Shown one piece after another: positions 9,955 through 17,800 of a stretch of 42,006 nt of DNA. The notes beneath the pieces were generated by a model. That model saw only the letters and a list, made by a program, of their open reading frames with translations. It was not told the origin of the DNA and did no database searches. A program made the translations under genes and the position numbers. Source of the stretch: a virus; the IMG/VR virus record IMGVR_UViG_3300048115_000358, positions 1-42,006 of that record, one strand, 5' to 3'. Each line of letters begins with the position of its first letter. Position 1 is the first letter of the stretch.

Positions 9955-9982
9955 TTGACAGATTTAGGAATCGTGCTATTAT
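9955..9982 (+). promoter_or_regulatory. Cassette promoter copy 2
   Basis: TTGACA (9955-9960), 16-base spacer, TATTAT (9977-9982). The spacer contains GAATCGTG, shared exactly with copy 3. It starts a few bases after the stop of the 115-residue protein. Confidence 0.8.
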
Positions 9983-10006
9983 ATAAACATGATGAAGGAG
10001 ACAGAT

Positions 10007-10477
10007 ATGAGTAAATTCGTTATTGAAACTGCTATTCGTGAAAACTATGCCGCTCATAATGATGATTGGGATGGTGTCTCAGAATACTGGAAAAACAAAG
10101 GTGGAAACACTTATGTTATAGAGGCAGATACAGCCGAAGAGGCTAAAACTGTTATCGATTTAGTTACATCTTCAAGTAATGCATACGAAGAAAACTTTTT
10201 TGACTTCTTCCCATGTGATGATAATTTTGAATCTGAATTTGTTAAATCACAAAAAGAATTTGATCCAAAGGGTTGGGAAACATTATATACTGATAACCTT
10301 ATTCGTAAGAATAAAAAAGGAGATTGGTATATGAAACGTGGTTATGTTGTTGGTGAATTTCAGAAAGGAACTCAGTATGAACATCTTGTTGGCAAGTTTG
10401 TTGGTAATGTCGATAATCTTAGTACAGGCAAATGCGTCCTTAAAATTGAAGGCGATACCCGTACTAGTTTAGTTTAA
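10007..10477 (+). CDS. Small acidic protein of unknown function
   Basis: The start at 10007 (MSKFVIETAIRENYAAHNDD, 156 residues) is preferred because AAGGAG lies 6 bases before it. An upstream ATG-ATG at 9989 would put that ribosome binding site inside the gene and would start almost at the expected transcription start. The sequence is acidic and aromatic-rich, with a likely alpha/beta N-terminal half (NTYVIEADTAEEAKTVIDLV) and a C-terminal beta-rich half (GYVVGEFQKGTQYEHLVGKF). No known motif is visible. It is transcribed from cassette promoter 2 together with the 59-residue ORF that follows 9 bases later. Confidence 0.8.
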   Translation: MSKFVIETAIRENYAAHNDDWDGVSEYWKNKGGNTYVIEADTAEEAKTVIDLVTSSSNAYEENFFDFFPCDDNFESEFVKSQKEFDPKGWETLYTDNLIRKNKKGDWYMKRGYVVGEFQKGTQYEHLVGKFVGNVDNLSTGKCVLKIEGDTRTSLV

Positions 10478-10486
10478 GGAGAGAGA

Positions 10487-10666
10487 ATGAAAACATTCAC
10501 ATTTGAAAATCATTTAGGTGACACGTTTGTAGCTAAAGCAGAAAACGGTCTTGACGTAATGGAAGATGCAAATCGCAAAATATTGTGGCCAAACTGGAAA
10601 GACGGAATGTGGCAACAAGTATCTGACACAAAATTTGTTTGGGTTTTAGGTAACTTTTTCGACTAA
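10487..10666 (+). CDS. 59-residue protein of unknown function
   Basis: A short ORF starting MKTFTFENHLGDTFVAKAEN, preceded by a strong AAGGAGAG ribosome binding site at 10477-10484. The C-terminal half is rich in Trp (WPNWKDGMWQQVSDTKFVWV) and looks beta-rich, as in a small folded domain. It follows the 156-residue gene by 9 bases in the same cassette, and its stop codon touches the next promoter. No homologue is recognised; codon use and the ribosome binding site support a real gene. Confidence 0.75.
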   Translation: MKTFTFENHLGDTFVAKAENGLDVMEDANRKILWPNWKDGMWQQVSDTKFVWVLGNFFD

Positions 10667-10670
10667 AAAC

Positions 10671-10698
10671 TTGACAGATACACGAATCGTGTTATTAT
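10671..10698 (+). promoter_or_regulatory. Cassette promoter copy 3
   Basis: TTGACA (10671-10676), 16-base spacer, TATTAT (10693-10698). The spacer holds CACGAATCGTG, a near-perfect inverted repeat (CACGA/TCGTG around a single A) placed where a repressor or activator could bind. Confidence 0.8.
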
Positions 10699-10727
10699 AA
10701 TTACATAATCAAAAGAGAGAGGTTAAT

Positions 10728-11060
10728 ATGAAAGTTTCAGTTATACATTCAGCATTCGATGATACTCCCCACGTTGTAGCATTTGTTGATGCTCCGGAAG
10801 GAACAGAAGAAATGGAAGCACTTGAATATGCTTATCGTTGGACAAACAATGTAATGGGTTCTTGGTCAATCAAAAAAGAAGTTTTTGAAGGCGGAGAATC
10901 TAACGGTGACTTTAATCCTAATGTCACTGTAATGGCTCCACTTCATGTTGATGATAGTGGTAAGGAATGGGGTTTGCGTTCCACATCTGTTGGTGACCAA
11001 ATGCTTGTTGGTACTAAAAAGTATGAAGTTGCTAGTTTTGGTTTTAAGGAGGTTGCATAA
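10728..11060 (+). CDS. Small protein of unknown function
   Basis: 110 residues, first gene of the third cassette, with the ribosome binding site GAGAGAGGTT just upstream. The N-terminus (MKVSVIHSAFDDTPHVVAFV) suggests a beta strand pair followed by a helix (GTEEMEALEYAYRWTNNV). The C-terminal half is beta-rich and ends in TKKYEVASFGFKEVA. No motif is recognised. The stop overlaps the next start (TAATG), so translation of the two genes is coupled. The ten bases of its ribosome binding site are exactly complementary to part of the small RNA predicted at 25538-25645. Confidence 0.8.
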   Translation: MKVSVIHSAFDDTPHVVAFVDAPEGTEEMEALEYAYRWTNNVMGSWSIKKEVFEGGESNGDFNPNVTVMAPLHVDDSGKEWGLRSTSVGDQMLVGTKKYEVASFGFKEVA

Positions 11061-11308
11061 TGGCAGTAGTTCAAAAAAACAATGTTCGTGAATACAAAAT
11101 CGATTTAGATAGTTCGGCAGGTAATGCCTTCTATCTATTGGGTACGGCGCAAGGTCTGTGTCGTGACCTCGGTCTTGATGGTAATCAAGTTATCGAGGAA
11201 ATGAAGTCTGGAGATTATACTAATCTCGTAAAAACTTTTGACAATTATTTTGGAAGTGTTGTTACTTTAGAAACAAGTGATGAAACTTTACTGAATGCAT
11301 TGTCGTAA
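11060..11308 (+). CDS. Small protein of unknown function
   Basis: 82 residues, start overlapping the previous stop (TAATG). The sequence MAVVQKNNVREYKIDLDSSA is followed by mostly helical segments (GNAFYLLGTAQGLCRDLGLD, then GNQVIEEMKSGDYTNLVKTFDNYFG). It resembles small phage ORFs seen in T4-like marine phages in size and composition, but I cannot name it. It belongs to the third promoter-linked cassette, with the 110- and 62-residue proteins. Confidence 0.75.
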   Translation: MAVVQKNNVREYKIDLDSSAGNAFYLLGTAQGLCRDLGLDGNQVIEEMKSGDYTNLVKTFDNYFGSVVTLETSDETLLNALS

Positions 11309-11323
11309 CAAAGAAAGGGTTGT

Positions 11324-11512
11324 ATGTCTAAACAAGAACTAAGAGAGCCTGTAAGGGTTAAAATCAATGGTATTGATGTAACAAAAGATACCACAGTTGA
11401 TGATGCATATCGTGTTCAAAAACTTATGCAATCAATGAACCCAGATTCTAAGATAGAAATCGTAAATGTAGAACCCACTCAGGGTTATACTAAATCTATC
11501 TACGAATTTTAA
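11324..11512 (+). CDS. Small protein of unknown function
   Basis: 62 residues, starting MSKQELREPVRVKINGIDVT, preceded by AAAGAAAGGG. One beta pair plus a helix (TTVDDAYRVQKLMQSMNPDS) is likely. It is the last gene of the third cassette and meets the minus-strand lysozyme-fold gene head-on: both stop codons are read from the same TTAA at 11509-11512. No terminator hairpin lies between the two convergent genes, so read-through antisense transcription is possible. Confidence 0.7.
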   Translation: MSKQELREPVRVKINGIDVTKDTTVDDAYRVQKLMQSMNPDSKIEIVNVEPTQGYTKSIYEF

Positions 11513-12150
11513 CTAAAACCAGGTACGTAACTCCACATTTTTGCAGTACGTATTTTCATAGCGGCTAGTTTCTCATCAAACTGGCCGTTATTCTTTTTTA
11601 TATTTGTTTGAATTTCATCTGTAATATCATACCACTTTTCATTATTAATTAAACTAATGATATGGTGATTTTCAATTTTTTCTACACCTTCCTTGAAGAA
11701 GTAAAAACATAATGCATCAAATTGTGGTTGTGATAATTCTTTTTTAACAAACTTTTCTAAAACATTTCCAATATTTCTTAGTTGTTTTTCTAATATAAAG
11801 TTTGCCATTGGCTTTGTAATCTTACCACTGGATATATCAATTCTTTGTGAAGCAACAGTTACAAATCCATATTTTATTTCTGTATTGGTAACTTGATATC
11901 CGTAACCTATTTTATTATCATCTGCCATTTCTAATACTGGTTTTTCCGTATCTATAATTGCGTCTTTGCTCATTGAACTAAACACTAAATCAACGATAGG
12001 AAATGTAGTTAATCTAACATGTGATAAAATATAACTTGGTTCGCCGGTTTCTTTATATCCAGTACCCAAGTATGTTCCATAAGGTGTAATTACATTCAAC
12101 GGAAGTTGAATATAATTTAATAATGAACCTTTTCTTTTATCAAAAATCAT
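11509..12150 (-). CDS. Lysozyme-fold (GH24-like) protein, possibly inactive
   Basis: 213 residues. The C-terminal two thirds follow the phage lysozyme (GH24) pattern. NKIGYGYQVTN (79-89) corresponds to the TIGIGH region. ITKPMANFILEKQL (111-124) and LSQPQFDALCFYFFKEG (139-155) match the helix containing the usual NQFDALVSFAFNVG. A final ...RTAKMW (201-206) matches the RR..E..LW end. The catalytic Glu-Asp-Thr set does not line up: the Thr before IGYG is Lys80 and the expected Glu position is hydrophobic, so activity is doubtful. About 75 N-terminal residues (beta-like) are not part of the lysozyme. It sits directly after the spike gene (start overlaps its stop), as a separate counterpart of the lysozyme domain inside T4 gp5. 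No signal peptide is visible, which favours a virion role over an endolysin role. Confidence 0.55.
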   Translation of the reverse strand: MIFDKRKGSLLNYIQLPLNVITPYGTYLGTGYKETGEPSYILSHVRLTTFPIVDLVFSSMSKDAIIDTEKPVLEMADDNKIGYGYQVTNTEIKYGFVTVASQRIDISSGKITKPMANFILEKQLRNIGNVLEKFVKKELSQPQFDALCFYFFKEGVEKIENHHIISLINNEKWYDITDEIQTNIKKNNGQFDEKLAAMKIRTAKMWSYVPGFS

Positions 12151-13979
12151 TATGCTAATCTCACACTTGTTGTTCCAGTAACATCAGGATTTTCTGCTAC
12201 TTTATATTGACGATTTAATTTATACGCACCACGTTCAACACTTGCGGCCGAGAAGTGCATTGGATCCCAAGGTTTTGACCAATTACCGCCCCATCCTAAT
12301 CCGTGTCTTGCGGCAATTTCACCAATGTTTAGAGGCAAGTCACAACCAAAGTTTCCACCTCTACTGCCACTTGGATCCCAACCACTTGGAGCAGTTGAGG
12401 CATAACCATTTGGTGAATAAGCATTGATATCTATTGCGGCTCCCATAGCATGGAAGCTAGGTTTATTTCCGCCTCTTGTTGTTCGTTTACAATATCCATG
12501 TAACGTTCTAATCTCATAGCCCGTTGCTTCTAAATCATCAATAAGTCCCTGGAAGTTTTTCTGAAAGATTGCGGCAACTTGGCAACCGACACCATTACTC
12601 GCTCTGATTGTTGCAAGACCTTCTCCTGGTGGTAGACCTGGAACATCTTCATTAGATGTCGTATCTTGATTATTTGCAGTCGTTTGTGCTTCTGCACTTG
12701 ATGGATCTTTAGCAATATCGTTACCTGCTTTTTGTGAATCAGATGTTTGTGTTGGCGTAGAACCAGAAGAGTCTGGCATAGTAGTTTCAGTACCTCTTAA
12801 GAAAGGTTCATGTGTTGGTATCTTAGGAATAATACTTTCATCGATTTGTGTATTTTCTAAATTCTGTATATCTGGTTGTGCAGTTAGTGGAATATCATAA
12901 GCAATAGAAGCCATAGGACCATTCAAATGCAAATGATTGCCTGTTGTTACATACATGCTTGTTGATACTTTAACATGCTTAGAACCACCACTCTCAAAGA
13001 ACATACTACCTTTAGTTTTTGTATGCATTTGATTTCCAATATTCACATTATAATTGTCACCACTTCTTACATTAATCTTTTCGCCTGCTTCTATGTTTAT
13101 GTTTTTGTCTGCACGTAAATTAAAATCTTTTTCTGTTCTTAATGATAATGAGCCTTCAGCATAAACCATAACTTCACCATCTGCTCCTATCTCTACCCAA
13201 CCAGAACCCGAACTATTCACTGCATATATAAAATCATTTGTACCATCAACAATGACCTGTGCGCCACTGCCTGATGATATTCTAATTTGATTAGGATGAA
13301 TTGTGCCATCGTCACCTACAGATCCGTCGTCCATTGATATATAGTTTCCGCCTGGTGTAGATAACCCATAAACTTTTGAATGTTGTGTTGTTTCGTAGTT
13401 TGCATCTCTGTGTGGACTTGCAGTTGTTTGTCCTCTTTTGTTATCAGAGTATATACCTTGACTAGCAGTATTGGAATTTATATTTGCATTTTCTTGTTCG
13501 TCTTCTGGTGTATTAACTGCATCACGCATTGTTATTGGTCTAACTTTAGCAGAAGGGACATCTTTAAAGACGCCGTCTCCTTGTCCTGTACCATCTGACT
13601 TTGCTTTACCACTTGCAGATGTTACCGCAGGTACTTCTTGTGAAACTGCGAACCAATACCCTTCATTTAAATCACCATTGTCTGCAAAGAAAACTAAAAT
13701 AGTTACACCAGCATCTGGTGGGACTGCAAACATACCATAAGAACCTTGAGCATTTGCACCACCGAAACCAGATGCATATTGAAAATACATTGGTTCATCT
13801 GGGTCGCCATTTAATTTAGGAATATAAGCCGCAATACGTCCTCTGCCTTCAGGATCTGGTTTACCACCAACCGTTATGGCTTTGTAAATACCACCTTGTA
13901 GATTTTTAAGTATAGGATTTTCTAAATGCTTTCTAGCATCTAAGATACCTTTACCTAATAAGTTGTCGTTAGAGTTCAT
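12150..13979 (-). CDS. gp5-like baseplate spike with C-terminal M15 peptidase
   Basis: 609 residues in three parts. Residues 25-115 look like the gp5 OB-fold (GGIYKAITVGGKPDPEGRGR, later FGGANAQGSYGMFAVPPDAG). Residues 200-365 are a beta-prism or needle repeat region (repeating NINIEAGEKINVRSGDNYNV-like strands), typical of gp5 and VgrG spikes. After a Ser/Thr/Gln-rich linker (366-450), residues 455-590 form a peptidase M15 domain with HxxGxAxD (His510 to Asp517) and DPMHF (His575), the zinc ligands of VanY and L-Ala-D-Glu endopeptidases. The spike thus carries a peptide-cutting enzyme in place of the T4 lysozyme. It would puncture the outer membrane and cut peptidoglycan peptides during DNA injection. 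It overlaps both neighbouring genes. Confidence 0.8.
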   Translation of the reverse strand: MNSNDNLLGKGILDARKHLENPILKNLQGGIYKAITVGGKPDPEGRGRIAAYIPKLNGDPDEPMYFQYASGFGGANAQGSYGMFAVPPDAGVTILVFFADNGDLNEGYWFAVSQEVPAVTSASGKAKSDGTGQGDGVFKDVPSAKVRPITMRDAVNTPEDEQENANINSNTASQGIYSDNKRGQTTASPHRDANYETTQHSKVYGLSTPGGNYISMDDGSVGDDGTIHPNQIRISSGSGAQVIVDGTNDFIYAVNSSGSGWVEIGADGEVMVYAEGSLSLRTEKDFNLRADKNINIEAGEKINVRSGDNYNVNIGNQMHTKTKGSMFFESGGSKHVKVSTSMYVTTGNHLHLNGPMASIAYDIPLTAQPDIQNLENTQIDESIIPKIPTHEPFLRGTETTMPDSSGSTPTQTSDSQKAGNDIAKDPSSAEAQTTANNQDTTSNEDVPGLPPGEGLATIRASNGVGCQVAAIFQKNFQGLIDDLEATGYEIRTLHGYCKRTTRGGNKPSFHAMGAAIDINAYSPNGYASTAPSGWDPSGSRGGNFGCDLPLNIGEIAARHGLGWGGNWSKPWDPMHFSAASVERGAYKLNRQYKVAENPDVTGTTSVRLA

Positions 13980-14868
13980 TGTATTCCTTTATAATTTTCT
14001 TTTTTAAAATGTTTAATGTAGAGTAACCGTAATGACCACAATCAAGTCTATCAACAATACTGCCGTCTCCATTAAACATTTTGATAATTTTGAATCTTCT
14101 TTCTGGTGTATCCATTTCTTCTAGATATTTATTAATCACTTTTTTATCGTTATAGTGCAAATTATCACCCCATGAATCATTTTGAATATATATTACATTC
14201 CAATTCTTGCTTCTTGTTATCCAATCTAATCTTCTTATATTGGTTTCTAAATGCTTTAACATTGTTTGAGTATAAGAAGTTTGTTTTTGTACTATATCTG
14301 CCCAAACGTCTGTTAATGGTTTCCTTATAGTGTCTCGTATACTTTTATCCTCACTATCAAGTAATAAATCTGGGTGCAACTGTGCCATAATATCATAACC
14401 TCTTACATCATTGGTATCATATATACTGGTTCTGCTTTTTATAGTATTTGGTTTTTCTATATCTAAATAATAATCATATCTGTACATTGAAGAAAAACTA
14501 ATTATAATAGTTTTTGTTTTTTCTGAATTTTTATCATTTGTCCATTGTTCTAATCTAGTAATAATTCTGTTATTTCCTAAACCACCTCTTGCTAAATTTA
14601 TAAACAATGTTTCTGTCGCACCTGTTCTTAGTAAATGAGATATATCATATCGTTTTGGCATTGACGCACAAAACATAAAACTATCACCAAATATAGGAAC
14701 AATTTCTTTTACTGTGTCTATATCAGAAATGTCTGTTCTAGTTGGATATTCACTCTCCCATTTTTCTTTGGGGTCATCGAATCTTTTATCAAAATCGTTA
14801 TTAATAATGCTACCTTTATTAACTTTAGCCCATGAAAAATCTGATAAAACTGAAAACTCACTAGACAT
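13969..14868 (-). CDS. SGNH-hydrolase-like protein
   Basis: 299 residues. IFGDSFMFC (59-67) matches the GDS block with Ser63. NLARGGLGNNRI (91-102) resembles the glycine block II. DCGHYG (276-281) gives the C-terminal Asp276-x-x-His279 pair. The Asn of block III is not obvious: the corresponding strand reads IIISFSSMYRYDYY. It may therefore be an esterase acting on surface glycans or peptidoglycan acetyl groups, or a binding protein that kept the fold. The start overlaps the stop of the hub-like gene at 14868 and the end overlaps the spike gene, so it is co-translated with baseplate hub proteins and is probably in the virion. Family assignment is by motif only. Confidence 0.55.
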   Translation of the reverse strand: MSSEFSVLSDFSWAKVNKGSIINNDFDKRFDDPKEKWESEYPTRTDISDIDTVKEIVPIFGDSFMFCASMPKRYDISHLLRTGATETLFINLARGGLGNNRIITRLEQWTNDKNSEKTKTIIISFSSMYRYDYYLDIEKPNTIKSRTSIYDTNDVRGYDIMAQLHPDLLLDSEDKSIRDTIRKPLTDVWADIVQKQTSYTQTMLKHLETNIRRLDWITRSKNWNVIYIQNDSWGDNLHYNDKKVINKYLEEMDTPERRFKIIKMFNGDGSIVDRLDCGHYGYSTLNILKKKIIKEYNEL

Positions 14869-17800
14869 TAGTTAACTCCTTCTGCGATATTATCATCGAC
14901 CCTTACATTGATACCGAAATGGTTAGGTTTAGTGTTTACCCGTAATTGGTGTGCACCGGACGATGACACGGTTCCCTTTTTATGAATTCCTGATTCACTA
15001 TCACCGGTTGATATCGAGTCAAAATTATTTGCAATATCATTCTTGATAGCATTGACTGTTCCTATTGTCCAACCACCTGTACTGTTTACTGTATTTTGTA
15101 TTTCTGTAGGTACTTGATATTCTTGTACTTGTCCATTTTTATCAAGGTACTTAACTGGTTGAAATTCAGATACATCAGGATATCTGAATTGAAAAGTTTC
15201 TCCACCTAATTCTTCGTCTACCACTATCGCAGGTAAATCTTTTTGTTGATTGGCAAGGTTATCATATATGGATCTTGCCGCATCTAATTCTTTTGCATCA
15301 CTTTCGGTAATTTCCGATGTGGCGTTACCTACCTCACTATATTTTAACTGTGCTGGCTTAGAGCCAGGTAGTTCTACAAGTTCTTGTGTTTGTTGTAATT
15401 GTAATATTTCGTTTTGTTGCTCTACTGGTAATCCATCAATAACTTGTTTCACTTTTATTCCGTTGTTGCTTTCCAATGCTTCTACAAGTTCTTGTTTTGA
15501 CTCTTCTGATAGAGTTGTCTGGTCCATCCGTACGTAGTTTTCGTTTGTTACAGTATATGTGTTTGGTGGGGGAGGAGGCACTGTAATAGTTCCGTCATTG
15601 TTGTCTATATAAACATCCGGTAAAACATCTGGTTTAGGTATAATTACTGGATCATCTATTGTTGTTTTCATATCATTATCAGTTACAAAATGAGAACCAC
15701 CTAGATTACCATTAATTTCTTGAACTTCTGTCATAACCAATGGACTTGAATCTACTTGCTCTATAAGTATCTGTTGTCGAACTTCTTCAAGTTTCTGTTC
15801 ATCTTCTGTTCTACCTTTATTTGTAAAATACCATCCATCTAGGTCATCTTCTAGTTCAAGTTCATCTGCTTTTAATTCTGATATAGTTTGTCTTTTTTCT
15901 TTGTCAATAATTTCGTTTCTTACTTCACCTCTTACACCCGATGTTGCATTTTCTGTAATTTTGTTTATAGCATTTTCATTTGCCTTTACTTCTGCATATT
16001 CTTCATCTGTTAAATCGTGTAAACTTCTACCTTTAATGATATCTTTATTTTCATTGTGTAGTGATTCTACTTTATCATATTCTTGTGCGGTTAATGTTTT
16101 TGTACCAGTATCAAAATTATATTCCTTTGTTCCGAGACCAGTTGCTATACTTGTTTGTTTGTGGCTCATGCCACCTTCATAAAGTTCTACGTCACCATTG
16201 AGCAATGCGTCTGTTCCTGCTTTACCGAACAACCCTCCTGGTTCTAGTTCTGTCATTACTTGATTCGGATTAATAACTGCATCATTATTGCCTAAATAAC
16301 TTCTGTTCATGTCTTTGTTTATTTGTTCATTCCAAGCATCTATTTCATTTTGGTCTACACCAACAATACCGTCTGAAATTGCTTCTTGTCCTAATGATTC
16401 ATAGGTATTATCTAACATTGCAATAGTGGCAGGAGAAACTGTTGTTCCGTCATCTATTGACTCATTTATTATATTTCTGGCTTCATCTGCATCACCAAAA
16501 TGAGTTGCGATTTGCTGACGTCCCATTGATAAATCTGTACATGCCGCTTGGTTTCCTAGATTACACAGGTCTTGTAGTTGACTAGTAACAAGTGCTAATT
16601 GTTTTGCGTCTGCTTCCTCTGGAATACCATCAACACCGTTATTGTCAATAAAAAGACTGGTTGCATTTTTGTAGGCAGCCGATGCCCCAAGATAGGCCGC
16701 ATCCGTATTTTGAACTACTACTGTATCACCTTCACCATCACCATCTGTATCTACTAAGGCGTTACCGGCACCAACTGGAACTCCAATATTGCCTGCCTCT
16801 TCTGCTTGTCCTTCTGCGTCTTTACCAGTACCATCACCGCCTGTCCCTGTACCATCGTTTATACCAAGTTCGGGTTCGATATATGAATATTTTCTTAACC
16901 ATTCATCGCCCCATTGGTCTGGAAATTGATTACCACCAAATGTAGGTCTAAATTCATGAAAAGTAGACGCCGCTGGAAATTTAACTAATGAAAGTGTTTG
17001 GCTAAACTGTCCTCCACTAAATTGATGAGTGATTTCATTAACCATGAAAACCATTGTTTCTAATCTTGACTTTTTTATACCATCACTGTTTGATGCGTCT
17101 TGGCCTACTCTATCTGCATCATTTAAGAATACGCCTTCTGCTTTATCTACTACAACGATAACAAAGTTATTACCATTGATTAGTGCAGTATGCATTTTTA
17201 ATGAATCAGATGAATTGTTTTTACCGAAGTTCCCCTTTTCAACTTCTATTGGAAGGAAAGATTCTAACCAATAAGGATCACCTTTAATGGTCATTGTAGC
17301 ATTCATCATGCTTATGTTGGCATATTTTCCTTCATAATATTTTTCTTTTGCAAGTTCTAATGCTTCTCTATTTGAATTTTTTATTACATCTAATTTAGTT
17401 GGATTTTGTAATATTGGTTTAACAACTCTATCAAAGTTTACAGGATTTTCTACCAGCGTTTTCATTAAGTCGTTAAATTGTTCTAGACTTAATTTTTTTA
17501 TCATTTCTTTATCAAGTTCTTCAATCAGTAATATATCTTGTCCATCACCGCCCTCTGATAACAATCCTAAACTCTGCCAAGAATCTGCTATAGCAGACGT
17601 ACTTTCTACTGCTTTTTTAGATAGCATATGCCCAAGTGCTTCTCTTGTAAGGTCATCATCTTCTCGTTGATTCGCTTCAAGTTCTGTTAACGCTTGATTG
17701 GTTGCTAACTTGGCATCTCTTACCGCATTATTCAATGCACCAAAATTTCTTCTGGTTTCACCTTTAAATATATCGTTAAATATTTCGTATGCCGCAGAAC

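Noticed and set aside
9989-10006. Earlier start (MMKETD) for the 156-residue protein
   Set aside because: It lies only 6 bases after the -10 box, at about the transcription start, and would swallow the AAGGAG that serves the ATG at 10007.
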